Positions 52,732-63,763 of a stretch of 64,000 bases of DNA are shown here, in pieces (the first letter of the stretch is position 1; each line of letters begins with the position of its first letter). The position numbers and the translations under genes were made by a program. Source of the DNA: Aphis gossypii (Eukaryota > Arthropoda > Insecta > Hemiptera > Aphididae); assembly GCF_020184175.1 (NCBI RefSeq), contig NC_065530.1, positions 38,789,260 through 38,853,259 of the forward strand, given 5' to 3'. Below the pieces are notes generated by a model. The model was not told the origin of the DNA and searched no databases. It saw nothing but the letters and a program-made list of their open reading frames with translations.

Positions 52732-55446
52732 GTAAGCATAATATCATATTGTACTCCACTGTCGATGGCCTCGGTCTGTGACTATTTTTAGTACTTATAT
52801 TTTCCTTAAAGTGACAATGGTCTATTTTTAGTGATTATAATAACAAATGATTAGAATAGATTAAATAAATAGTACGTGACTGTACTAATAATATTATTAA
52901 AATAGAATTATAATAGATATTTTGTTGCTAAGTTTCAAATTAGTATCGTAAAATTCTGTTGAATATAAATAAATGCTGGTATAAACTATTATATAGGGTA
53001 CTAGTTATAGCATAATATATTAATTCATGTATAATAATCAATAATCTATAAATAACAATAATATATTATAATATTTACTTATAATTTATATAATAAACAT
53101 ATTATATTATACTGTCGTAAATGGTCGTTGGTCGCTCTGTGTTGTATATTTTGACGTATTAATACATCAAGTAAAATGATTATAATTTGAATTTTATATA
53201 GGATAAAAAAAACAAAACATTTTTTTTTTTGTATTTTGGTTTAACCGTTTATTGTTTATAGGGAATTAAAAAACATTTAAAAATCGTGTAACAAATTGAT
53301 AAATAGAGAAATAATAATAATAAAAAAAAAAATGAATTATTACACAAAACCTATTAATATTTATATTAACGGGTGGAGCCCTATACAACAATTTAAAACA
53401 TAGAACAATGATATATATAAATAGCTACTTTATGCTCTCGTTCTGCCATGGTACAGCTCCTTGTTCACTATTGAAAAAGTGTGAGAAATTTAGGCGTATT
53501 TCTTTTGCCGATACAGTGGTATTTCGCCCTGAAAGTTGTTGTAGAGGAAGTAACAATCGATCTGATTTCCAGTCTGCGTTTACCATCTCTCCTGTAATTG
53601 TATTTTCAACATCAAAACCTCCTTGGTAGTATGACTCGACTTTTTTCATTCGTAAATAATTGTGTAAATGAGTGCATGCTAGAACAATCAGAGAGGCTTT
53701 TTCTGGGCACAAATTAATTTCTTTTAACAATATACGGAACCGGGATGATAATATTCCGAATGCATTTTCCACAATACGTCTAGCACGAGATAACCTATAA
53801 TTGAATATAGCTTGTTCTGTGGTCAGTTTTTTTCTACTAAATGGTTTCATTAAGTTGTCCATAAGAGGAAATGCATCATCTCCTACCAAAACATATGGCT
53901 GTTTTATTGCACTGTTAGGTAAATTATCAGGCTGAGGAATATATAGTTCGTTTTTTACAAGTCGCTTACAGAACTGGGTATTAGAAAACACTCCTGCGTC
54001 GGAGACTCTTCCATTGGCACCAACATCTACCATTATAAATTCGTAATTAGCATTCACAATTGCCATTAAGACAATGCTAAATGATTGTTTGTAATTGAAA
54101 TAATAAGAGCCTGTTCCTGGTGGTTTTCGGATGGTAATGTGTTTACCATCAATCGCGCCAATGCAATGTGGAAAGTTCCACCTTTTCTCAAATTCTTTTG
54201 CAATATCCTTCCAATCATTTTCATTTGTTGGTATCTTCAATTACAAAATATTATAATTATTATATTATATTATTATAAGTAGGGCTGGGAATTATATGTA
54301 TTTATGAAACCAAAATATGTACATAAATATGTGCTAAAAAAATCAAAAAATGTATTTTACTAATATGATTTATATATTAATATTTAATTATATAATATAA
54401 GATTTATATACAGTGGCGTACGCAGGGGTAGGGTTCTAGGGTTCTGACCCCCCCCTGAAATTTTTTTATTTAAAAAAAATCTTATTTACCACCATTTCAA
54501 TACACAGAGTCGATAAATTGTTGGTAATTTTTAATAGTCATAAATTAAATTATTAAATTATTATTCATTATAATTTGTTATAACTAATTATATAAAAACT
54601 ATTAAGCAAATTATTTAAATTGATTATTATTATTTAAATTATTTACTTATGTAAAACCCTAACCGAACTAAAATCCTGCATACACTACTGTTTATATACC
54701 ATATGAGTTTTTAATGAAACAAATTATATTTTAAATAGTAAAGTTTTTTTTAAAAAAAAAGGTATTAAAAATTATAAAATATAAATAAAAGCTAAAAATA
54801 AAATAAAAAAATATGTATTTACATATAAATCCGAGCAGCCCTATTTATAAGTTAAATAAAGTTCAAATTTGAATTTAAGCCCTTTGATATTATATTATAT
54901 TGTTTTAAGGTTGTGGAAGATAGCTTTTTATTTCAAACAATACCACAGAGTACACCGAATAAAAAATTTACACTCAAAAGAAAGGCACCCACAGACGAAG
55001 AAAGTAAAAGGTCTAAATTATTGGATATGGCTTGTCAACGTCTCCAAAAACCCACCTCCGATTCACAAGTCCTGGCAAAGGCGTGGGGCATAGAATTTGA
55101 CAAAATGAAAGCAGACCAGCAATTATACGCAAAAAAATTCATTGACGACATTATTTATGAAGGACGACTGGGCAATCTCCACAGAAACTCTATTACCATT
55201 AATCATTCACCTGTACCAATCACTACACATTTAACAGGTCACATTCAGCATCCATACTATTATAGCCCATCTTCATTGTCTTCACATTATTCTGGACCAC
55301 CCTCTCCATACGTACAATCATATACACCTAGTCCACAACAACAACCACATACATTGCAAAATTCAACAGTTCCAGCCACACCTCAACCATCCACACTAGA
55401 TGGATATACAATTAATGATCTTCTCAACGATAACCAGTATCAATGA
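52321..55446 (+). CDS. MADF-BESS DNA-binding protein of the Harbinger element, two exons
   Basis: Proposed exons are 52321-52731 and 54910-55446, giving 315 aa. The first ends at a GCG|GTAAGC donor, the second starts after TTTTAAG, and the join is phase 0. Unspliced reading from the ATG would stop at 52791. Exon 1 carries a MADF (trihelix/Myb-like) domain, residues about 11-100, with the family pattern FIALYQTFPELW near the start, then LRTSYRRELKK and a WYY segment near its end. Exon 2 has basic KRK clusters and a BESS motif, about residues 192-224 (AKAWGIEFDKMKADQQLYAKK), which in this family mediates protein contacts. A Pro/Ser/Thr/Gln/Tyr-rich tail follows. MADF proteins are the known accessory DNA-binding partner of insect PIF-like transposases, probably recognising element ends and helping nuclear import (family knowledge). 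The 2178-bp intron holds the whole second exon of the antisense transposase. A candidate AATAAA lies at 55557-55562. Confidence 0.87.
53425..54234 (-). CDS. Transposase exon 2 (catalytic DDE domain)
   Basis: 269 codons plus TAG, open throughout, carrying IDGKH, RVSDAG, GDDAFPL and VENAFG motifs. It lies wholly inside the intron of the + strand MADF gene. The frame has no internal ATG near its start, so it depends on splicing from exon 1 for translation. Confidence 0.92.
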   Translation of the reverse strand: MPTNENDWKDIAKEFEKRWNFPHCIGAIDGKHITIRKPPGTGSYYFNYKQSFSIVLMAIVNANYEFIMVDVGANGRVSDAGVFSNTQFCKRLVKNELYIPQPDNLPNSAIKQPYVLVGDDAFPLMDNLMKPFSRKKLTTEQAIFNYRLSRARRIVENAFGILSSRFRILLKEINLCPEKASLIVLACTHLHNYLRMKKVESYYQGGFDVENTITGEMVNADWKSDRLLLPLQQLSGRNTTVSAKEIRLNFSHFFNSEQGAVPWQNESIK

Positions 55447-56024
55447 ATATTTAATGTTGTATAATATATTTATAATTATTATTATAAATTAATAATTAAC
55501 AAGTAATAATATAATTATACTATAGGTACATGTAATAATTTCATAACAGTTAAAACAATAAATATCAATAATAATTACATAATATTTACCTTTATATAAC
55601 CTTTTAAAACGTGAATCAAAGCTTCGCAGGTCTCAACAATTATTTTTCCAAGAGTTTGAGCTGCGATGGCAGTCTGGAATTTCAGCTCTTCAAAGGAGTC
55701 GCCGCTTACAAGGTATCTCAAAGTAGACAATAGTCTTTGTTCTGCCGTAATTGGGTCCCTCATATATGTACATTGTTTTTCAATTAAAGGTCTTATCTTT
55801 TCCAATAGCTCACCAAACGTATCTGCATCCATTCGTAGATAATTTTTATAATCAACGGCTGAACTTATTTTAAGTTCTGCTACTAAGCGATCATGGCTAA
55901 ATTGATCCCTCTTCTTCAGCCATTCTTTCATCCACACCCTCTGTTTTCTTTTCCGCTTTACTTTTTTCTTTTCCGTCAAACAAGCAATCACTACCGCAGC
56001 ACAAGTATCATCGGTGTCAGACAT
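53425..56024 (-). CDS. Harbinger DDE transposase (DDE_Tnp_4/HARBI1-like), two exons
   Basis: Proposed exons are 56024-55590 and 54234-53425, giving 414 aa. The donor is ATAAAG|GTAAAT, the acceptor TTGAAG|ATACC, and the phase is 0. The junction reads ...GYIK|IPTNENDW..., the usual HARBI1-type stretch before RWNFPHCIGAIDGKH. Residues 1-145 hold a basic nuclear-localisation-like cluster (KKKVKRKRKQR) and a helical HTH-like region (MDADTFGELLEKI to SFEELKFQTAIAAQTLGKII). The catalytic core shows Asp174 (IDGKH), Asp224 (RVSDAGVF), Asp264 (VGDDAFPL) and Glu301 (RRIVENAFG). There are 36 residues between Asp264 and Glu301, and all expected acidic residues are present. Length is normal for the family (about 350-450 aa). 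It would cut and paste the element at TWA sites in the nucleus. The 1355-bp intron contains the second exon of the antisense MADF gene and two nested MITEs. A candidate poly(A) signal lies at 53253-53248 (-). No inactivating change is visible. Confidence 0.92.
54403..54410. repeat. Left 8-bp target-site duplication of the inner MITE
   Basis: TTTATATA, identical to 54691-54698, on the outer side of the CAGTGGCG terminus. Confidence 0.75.
54411..54690. mobile_element. Second hAT-like MITE nested inside the first
   Basis: 280 bp with ends CAGTGGCGTACGCAGG and, inverted, CAGTAGTGTATGCAGG (13 of 16 match). It is flanked by a perfect 8-bp duplication TTTATATA (54403-54410 and 54691-54698). Duplication length and CAGTGG-type ends suggest hAT. 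There is no coding capacity. A run of C (54449-54455) and an AT-rich centre fill the interior. Confidence 0.8.
54691..54698. repeat. Right 8-bp target-site duplication of the inner MITE
   Basis: TTTATATA directly after the CACTACTG terminus; matches 54403-54410 exactly. Confidence 0.75.
54910..55446 (+). CDS. MADF protein exon 2 (BESS motif and low-complexity tail)
   Basis: 178 codons plus TGA, beginning directly after the AG at 54908-54909. It has no ATG near its start, so splicing from exon 1 is needed. It ends 144 bp before the transposase exon 1 boundary on the opposite strand, and the candidate AATAAA falls in that gap. Confidence 0.83.
   Translation, partial: VVEDSFLFQTIPQSTPNKKFTLKRKAPTDEESKRSKLLDMACQRLQKPTSDSQVLAKAWGIEFDKMKADQQLYAKKFIDDIIYEGRLGNLHRNSITINHSPVPITTHLTGHIQHPYYYSPSSLSSHYSGPPSPYVQSYTPSPQQQPHTLQNSTVPATPQPSTLDGYTINDLLNDNQYQ
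55590..56024 (-). CDS. Transposase exon 1 (N-terminal, HTH region)
   Basis: Opens with ATG at 56024 and reads 145 codons to the GTAAAT donor at 55589. Without splicing the frame stops five codons later (TAA at 55577-55575), which supports the splice. It encodes a short acidic start, a Lys/Arg cluster and the helical region typical of the N-terminus of PIF transposases. It begins 118 bp inside the right terminal repeat, so the gene's promoter must be squeezed into that terminal segment. Confidence 0.85.
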
Positions 56025-56142
56025 ATTAATATATTTTTGTAGAATATTTTATACTGAATATATTTTGACGACATCAAAAATTGAACTGAAGTTGGCACAA
56101 GCCATTGGAACGTGTGTGTTCGAAATTTGTACAAACATCGTA

Positions 56143-56193
56143 TTTGCACAAAAACAGAGGTTGCGCAAATTTGTTTGACGTGTATGGGGGCCT
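56143..56193 (-). repeat. Right terminal inverted repeat of the Harbinger element
   Basis: Partner of 51925-51975: 49 of 51 bp match in inverted orientation. It contains the TTGCGCAA palindrome at 56161-56168. Just inside it, TTCGAAATTTGT (about 56119) is shared with the left subterminal region (about 52039). Confidence 0.93.
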
Positions 56194-56196
56194 TTA
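56194..56196. repeat. Right TTA target-site duplication of the Harbinger element
   Basis: TTA immediately after the right terminal repeat, identical to 51922-51924. Confidence 0.9.
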
Positions 56197-56330
56197 CTTG
56201 TCGGTCATTATTTATAGTGGTTTACCCGGGCCATCCTCAACACCGTGATAGTGGCATCCTTCCGAGCCTCATTTCCGTCTGCCGGGTCAATGATGTTTCA
56301 TTAGAGATATACAAATATAGTATTACGCAT
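56197..56330 (-). pseudogene. Coding-like host segment cut by the Harbinger insertion, right part
   Basis: G+C-rich flank continuing the segment at 51755-51921 across the transposon. On the - strand one frame reads about 29 residues (IDPADGNEARKDATITVLR...) and ends in TAA at about 56212, just before the insertion site. The product is not recognised. If it is an exon end, the left part would be 3' untranslated or belong to another frame. Confidence 0.3.
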
Positions 56331-59300
56331 TTATTATACTCTACCATGATAAAGTTATCCATCCGATGTATTATGTCAGTCAGTGATAATGACTAAATGA
56401 TATATTTGAATATAATTAATATTGTTATAACGCGCGGGTTTAAGAATATAATCATAATAAGTATTATGGTATAATGTTCCGTTGGTTATTTTTATATTTT
56501 ACTTGGGTCATTAGTGCATTTTGTAAACTATACTTCAGAAAAACAGTCAAACGTTTGTGATTGCTGTTAGTACCTATATAATATATATATATATACACGA
56601 CGTCTGAAGAGAAAAAAAATCATAAATTATTAATAATGTATATTTAATTTTGTATACTAACCCACTTTTTAATATTTACGTGAAACACCTTGCTTTTTAT
56701 TTATGGCTCCGTCGAGACTTCAAAGAAGAGAGCGAAGAGTGCAACAGCAATATACCTTTAGTTCTGGCCACTATATAAATATGTATATAGCAGTATACTT
56801 CACGGCTGCAGATGTCGGCCTATTGCAGCAACCCTCTAGTACAAAATAGTTTCACAGTCTTACTGTAATAATGAATATTTTTTACGTATTTTATAATTAT
56901 TAGAAGTAAAGTGATTATTTAAATTTGACGCTGCAGTGTGCAAAATATCATAGACAATTTTAATAAAAAACAAAATTATATATTATTGTAATTTATAATT
57001 GATGATTGATCGAGTAAAAATCTATATATAGCAATAGAATTCTGTCAAGAGGAATTTGTGTTTATCTTATAAACATAGAAAAATTGGTATACGCTGGATT
57101 AGTATCTTAAATTTTAAGATCTCCGGTCCCAAATTTTAATCCATGCCTATCAACCAATATAATTGGTCAATCTATCAACAATAATAGACACATGTTTATT
57201 TTTCAAAATTTTCTCTAAAACCAATAGTAAATTATAAAATAGTTCAAGTTACCGCAATGATATATCTGTGCGTGTATATAATACGTCAGAGGAGGGATGA
57301 TGAAAACATTCTTCTTTTAAATTATGTACGGGATATAATGAGGAAAATACTTATCAGAATAAGTGATCTTTTTTAAATAAAAAAACAACAATCATTAACA
57401 TAGTTATAAGGTTATAACTTATTTATTAATATGTCAATTAAGTATAAGTATATATATTGAAATTAAAATGTTGATAATGATTTTTGTTTTTTATTTGATT
57501 TTAGAATCAAAATGGAAATTTTGTTTGTATAATAATATTTCCTTTTAAGTGTAAACTAAATGTAATTTGGTGAATATTTTTCATTCGTTTTACCTATGTA
57601 TAATATGCAGAAATGTAATATTTAAAAAAAAATATGAATAATGGCTAGCAGTGTTAAATACATTTTCACTTAATTCGCAGTTTTTAAATGTAGGCGGATT
57701 AAGCTCCTTTACTTAATTCTATCTGATTCAAGAATTGCTTATAATATTAGTAATTAATTAATTATTTGAACATTTATGTTCAATATTTTTATAAATAATA
57801 ATGAAAATGAAATATTAAAAATGAATAACCGTAATATATTCCGTATTTGATTTTTATACGTTGAAATAAATACGTTTTGAAAACGACTAGGTACCTAACT
57901 ATTGATATAATATAATATAATATAATATATTATATATATTTGTTTACTTATTATAGAACACAATCATATTGAACATCACGTCGGATAATTCACGATGAGG
58001 ATTGATGCAGAGGATTGTTCTATCTATAAACTTTTCGTAATTATAAAATAGAATATGTTAACATGATATTATTATACAGCATAGGTGCAGAGTATGAATC
58101 TCATTAACACCCACCGTCGGCGACGTATAACGCGTGATACCACTGATACTGTTATTATACACGCGTTCTACAGTTATTACCATGCGGTCCCTAGGTTCAT
58201 TTTAATAAATTTAATAATAATATTTAATAGACGATCCCGCTTATAAAACACGTTCTTATATACCTCAGCGAAATTCGTATGTCATAACAACATATAATAT
58301 TACTGTAAATTGTGGCCAACCCTGTGTCTATATTATATTCGTACAATAATAAGAGTATGACCAAGTTACCTAATACTTCATTGCATACTGTTACGTCGTA
58401 GGTACTGATCAGCGTCTGTGCGACTGTTGTGTATTTGTAACTCAACGCAGAACAATAATAAAATCACTATTTAAATTGATTTGATCATAATAATTAATAA
58501 ACGTATAAATAAATCAAAATATCAACACTCGAAATATTTCAATTGATAAAGGCTATATTTACAAGTATGATGGTGTGCAGAAAGGTCAGCTGCCTTACCT
58601 GTAGTTTGTATACCATAATAAAATGTCACAATGACATAGTTAAGTATGACTAATCGAGTTGTCACCTACTTCATAACAAAATTACAACATTAGCGATGGT
58701 AGTGGTTATAAAAGCCGATAAATATGAAAATCACGTTGAAACTGTCCATATTTTTCAATACGGTACGGCTTAGTTGAACAATATGTACTTACACAGAAGT
58801 TTCAACTATTGTCCTTCTTGTTTTATTTCTATCAACAAATTAATGATTATACTTACAAAAACTTATCAGAGAGAATTACTCTGGTAAACGGTATCCCAAC
58901 AGATGGTGAGCATGTGTGATGGTCCCGGAAGCCTAACTCTAACCTACAATTTACGGAAATGTATTATTTTGGTAAAAAAAATTTTAGGCTAGGACTGTTG
59001 TTTGCCATGTACCGGCTCGACCAATCTTCCAAATTATGTTAGTGAGTAATAACCATGGCATATGTAGAGCAGTCATCGGAAAATCATGAGATTGTAATTA
59101 TTATATCAATAATATTGTATCGTACAACAACAATATAATATATTTTTCTATACACATTTCACATAATATGGTTCGTACACTGAAGTCAACGATAATAATT
59201 TCATTATAATTATTAATAAGTAGATTCAAGCTTAAACTTATATGTGTATCGTCTATATCTATATATTTATATTAACACGAATATACTTTTGTGTAGATGC

Positions 59301-60849
59301 ACTAAATTTTGCACATATGTTTTTTTATTGTGGGAGTATTTTTAGCATAGTCTTTAACTCAAATAGATTTATTTCTTGAGTGACTCTCAAGTAAATTTCG
59401 TTTCGGCTCACGAAAATTTAATAATTTTTATCTTTATATTATACATAGTTCGCATTGAAAATAGAAATAAAATTAATTAATTATATATATATATGTATAT
59501 TTGACTTTGGCTAACCCATCATGCATTACTTATTTACTATGGAATTTGTTTTTAAATAAAATAATATTTAATTAATTTTGTTTGTTATCCGAATTTACAA
59601 CAAAAGACAATATCTACAATACGTTTATAGGTAGTTATAGTTTATAATATTTATATAGACTTTTAAGCCACAGTACCATATTTTACGAAAATGTTAAAAG
59701 ACTACTTCATAGATAGTAGTTTAAACCTCGTTCGGAAATATGTCAAGTACAGCAATGTATTCGATCCGCTATAGATTTCGGTGGAATTCATTGACGTACC
59801 GAGAAATTAAACGGCTGTTATAGTATACTAAATGTAATACCACATCATATATTATAATATGGTGAAGAAATATACATACATTTATACATAAGTGTTGTTT
59901 TCTCTGAAATTAATGTCAAATTCTCAGTGTGTAATAATATATATTCTCGTAGATACACTTCCACTATATATACGTTTGTGTATACATGTAGAACAGCCCT
60001 CGCCAACGACTCGACCGTGTTTTTGTTGTTGTCGGCGAACCCGGAGTAATACAAACAACGCACTGCTACTTATTGCTGTATAGGAAGTGCCGTGACCACG
60101 TTAATAATTATTGATGACCGATGTTTTAATTATGATAGAAAGTTTATCGTCAAGGCATCGTCTCTATCCAATATCTTCGAAGTCCGTCGCACTAAAATAA
60201 ACAAACTCAGTACTTAAATAGTATACAATAATACGTTAATAATATTGTTGACGAATTTCGACGTATTATATTATATCTACTAAGTAATATAAAATAATAC
60301 TGGGAATGCAAATCAGAAGAAAAAAATATGTCCTGTCACTTAAAAATGATACTACATTATTTAATTAAACATCAAAAAAGAATAAGGATTTAAGGATTAT
60401 TACGTACCATGATACACAGCTGTATAATTTATAATATTATGCGCGTATTTTATTACCTATGTGTATAATAATTATAATAATAATAATATTGACTTAGTAT
60501 CTTTGTGCCCCGTACAAAATGTTATTTAAAATTTCACGACCCGAGATCTGAGAAACGCTGAAGCAGTGAGTTATACACGAATGATATAATATACAATCTA
60601 ATATTATGCGAAGTGATCGGATTTAACGTAAAGCACTCGTGACGAAAATCAAATAATAATGAGTGTCTTACGATCATTTCGTATTGTGTTGATGTCAAGT
60701 GTAAAACTATATCGTATTTACATGTCGTAGAACTAAAAGCTCATAATATCGTAATACTAGGTACTGATTGTACGCGCGTGTATATTATAATATTATACCG
60801 ATATTAAAAAAAAAAAATATATATATGTATGAAAAAAAGGAGAAAAAAA
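56331..60849. other. AT-rich non-coding sequence
   Basis: Short balanced patches (56705-56850, 58100-58200) without convincing frames. Nothing else supportable. Confidence 0.55.
57905..57930. repeat. TATAA pentamer repeat
   Basis: About five TATAA units in tandem, grading into TATATATT. Confidence 0.8.
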
Positions 60850-61600
60850 ACGGGGACAAGTCGTCGGTTGTTATTCCGTACGATAAATATTTAATCTCAA
60901 CTCACGCCGGTCGCTTCACGGTAATATAATAGTATTGTGTGCAACGACGACTACGGCGCGGCGGCAAACGTTATCGATTCGCGCGCCACTATGTACATAT
61001 ATATATATACGTAAATAAGTACGACATATACGTTCACAAATAAACGACGTGTATATTATATAATATATATTTACTAGCAAACACGAGTATACATGAATAT
61101 ATTATATACACACACACATATGTATAAATATTATATTATGTATATAGCATTATAATAAATAATAATTTAATATTTTTGCATTGCACGTGCGCGGGCACGT
61201 CGATCGTTTGACTACTCTCGTTTTATATGTATAAATGCATTATCGTATTATTATCATTACAGATCTATATCCGCAGTTATATTATTATTATGATAAATAG
61301 TCGCGATGTGGATCATTAAAATAAGACGAATGTAGTTTTTTTTTTTTTGCCACCTCGCTATGTAATATCGTCTTGTAATAAACACGTATACTTTGATGTT
61401 TATACGTAGTTTGGCCTTTGTACAGTACCAGTAATCATAAATAACGTTAGATTCGGCGTAATCGTCAAACGCGTTTGAGATTAATTTTGTGAGTAAGAGA
61501 CTTATTAAGTACAATAATGTATATATGTACTCGTACTTCTGTATTATGTGTAATTTTGTGGAGTAGTTTTTATTCGTAAAACGGACTATTATTATTTAGA
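60850..61600. promoter_or_regulatory. G+C-richer patch with TA and CA runs
   Basis: CGGGGACAAGTCGTCGG, CTACGGCGCGGCGG, TTCGCGCGCC and GCACGTGCGCGGGCACGTCG (contains CACGTG). No accepted frame. Candidate regulatory or untranslated sequence. Confidence 0.28.
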
Positions 61601-63763
61601 CTACGGGACAATTTTGGTCCTTGCCTTGGTTTGATACCTGTGCTACTAGTTACAGGATGATAAACAAATAAGTAAACAAGCGGAGTTAGTATTTTTTTTC
61701 TCAGAAATAAACGTTTTATTTAAGACAGAATATATAGTTAATGATAAAACTACTCGTATTTAGTTATGCGTGGCCACAATGCATCATAATAATATTATTA
61801 TTGTTCATTCAAATAAAATATTGGTTATGTATAACAAACCTATAAAACGCATAAATTAAATAATAATTATTAATTAAGTGTCTACTGCTCACTGATTTCA
61901 TTATACACTCTAAAGCATCTAAAGCGATTAAAACGATCATTAGGGTTGTTTTTTTTATTTACGATTTGTATTCATAATGTTTAATAACTTGTAGCTACAA
62001 TAATGATAGGTACCTAACTATATATAGAAGCAAGTTTTTTCCCGTGACCGTTAAATAATGTACCTATTAAAAATGTACAGATACAAACATTACCACAAGA
62101 TACCTTGGTGTGTATTTATTTATAGCGTATTCCTCACACATTTTGAGAAAATCTCATTTTAATTTACAAATATTACGCATAGTTTAAATTCCACATAATA
62201 ATACTAAACGATCTATAATAATGTGTTATTATAATATAGCTCATTTAATAGAATTTTGAAAACCGTAATATTCTTAAGGATTTTTTCACATGTCTTTTTA
62301 TTGCTAACAGAAAAAATATCTCGGAAGTCATGATAATATTTTTTTGATTCAGATAATAATAAATTCTCGAAATTGTGAACGAGATAGTTTTTATTTATCA
62401 TGATATATATAATGAAGTTTTGCAGATCAATAGAATCTTATGAAGTATATTGATATAAAATATTTAAGCATAAATAATAATAATAATAATATTAACTATA
62501 AGCAGCCGGCGTATTGTCTCTTAATTAAATTCATTTTCAACATGAGTCAATTGATTCAAGGTTTAGTTTGTGAATTTGTTTTCAATAGTTTTATAATGTA
62601 TCCAGACCATATACGTATATGTATGTGGAGAGGTTTCCATTGTATAAGGGATTTAGTGTAACCATTATTCGCGGTGGTTTGAATAATTGTCCAATTAGGA
62701 ATCTTGTAGTTTTAACTTAATAAAAATTATAATATTTACTATGCCAATCTATAGTTTAAACTCTAAATAAACTATATTATAATATTGGATACTGATATGT
62801 CTTTAAAAGGTTTCAGTAAAACTTTGTTAATAATAGTTTAAATCGATTTCGAATTTCGATTGCTATATTATAATATTATAGTTGTAATGTTAGATACTTG
62901 GGAATAAACAAACAGTTAACTGACTTCACGTTGACATAACAATTAACAGATTATGAATACGATTTTTCTATTTGCTTGTGTTTTAATATTTTCTTTTTCT
63001 TACATATTGATGTCGTACACAATTATATTATAACCTCTAGTATTTATAATATTTATAATTAAAATTCAACTATGGTGTATGGTGAAGGCTATTAAGTCAT
63101 GAAAAATGTTTAAACAACATTCAAATTTATTAATTAAAAAGCAATATCTACCCCTATTGCTAATTAGCATTTTCATAATACACAATACAACCGTGACTGA
63201 ATTATAGGTAACCTATTAATATTAAATCACAAGGCCGTCGTTATGAGATTTATGTAATAATACAAATCAACGATTTATATATCATAATCATACCCATGAA
63301 CTAGAAATATTATAATATCAAGCAGTCAATGATCTTTCAAATATAATACTTAATATTCGAACCCTAAATCGATATTATATTTTATAATATATGCTAGGCA
63401 CTCGAGATTTTATCCGAGAAAACAGACGGTAAACGTCGTATTTAGCATATTGTTATAATATTAGGTGCATATAAATTTGAAATATTAATGTATGTGCCTT
63501 GTTGTACAATAAATAATATTACTCATACGAATAAAATATTAAATACTTGACATTTTAAATTGTACATTGTATATTATATTTTAGCTTTAAAAAAAACTTC
63601 ATATCTCCAAATTGGTGGTCAGAAGTTATTATTTTCTTATGTTCACATATAAAAGTGTTATTTCAGAGTGAACATACTTTTCAAAAGTTTTTATGAGCTG
63701 TAAATAAACATTATTTTAAAATATAGTAAACGAGCGTATATTAGTAGACATGTACATTGTACA
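61601..63763. other. AT-rich non-coding sequence
   Basis: Nothing supportable. A TTACAGGATGATAA at about 61650 weakly resembles a mariner-type end. Confidence 0.55.

Larger units (their letters stand above)
54280..54843. mobile_element. hAT-like MITE inserted in the shared intron of the Harbinger genes
   Basis: 564 bp beginning TAGGGCTGGGAATTATATG and ending with the inverse TAGGGCTGCTCGG. The outermost 8 bp match exactly and the inner TATATGTA segments correspond more loosely. It is flanked by ATTATAAG (54272-54279) and TTTATAAG (54844-54851), an 8-bp duplication with one difference. TAGGG-type ends and 8-bp duplications fit the hAT superfamily. It has no coding capacity, so it is non-autonomous. 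About half its length is a second MITE (54411-54690). Confidence 0.75.
51925..56193. mobile_element. Complete PIF/Harbinger DNA transposon with two interleaved genes
   Basis: A 4269-bp element bounded by inverted repeats beginning AGGCCCCCATACACGTCAAA and flanked by identical TTA duplications (51922-51924 and 56194-56196). A 3-bp TWA-type duplication is the signature of the PIF/Harbinger superfamily. It encodes a MADF-BESS DNA-binding protein on the + strand and a DDE transposase on the - strand, the usual two-gene complement of insect PIF-like elements. Near-identical termini, an intact duplication and open reading frames in all four exons argue for a fairly young and possibly still autonomous copy. 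Two nested MITEs (54280-54843 containing 54411-54690) interrupt only the region that is intronic for both genes, so they need not have killed it. Without them the element would be about 3.7 kb. The insertion split a G+C-rich host segment. Confidence 0.95.

Noticed and set aside
52559..52759. 66-codon frame antisense to MADF exon 1
   Set aside because: Shadow of the genuine + strand exon.
53408..53629. 73-codon frame antisense to transposase exon 2
   Set aside because: Shadow of the catalytic exon on the - strand.
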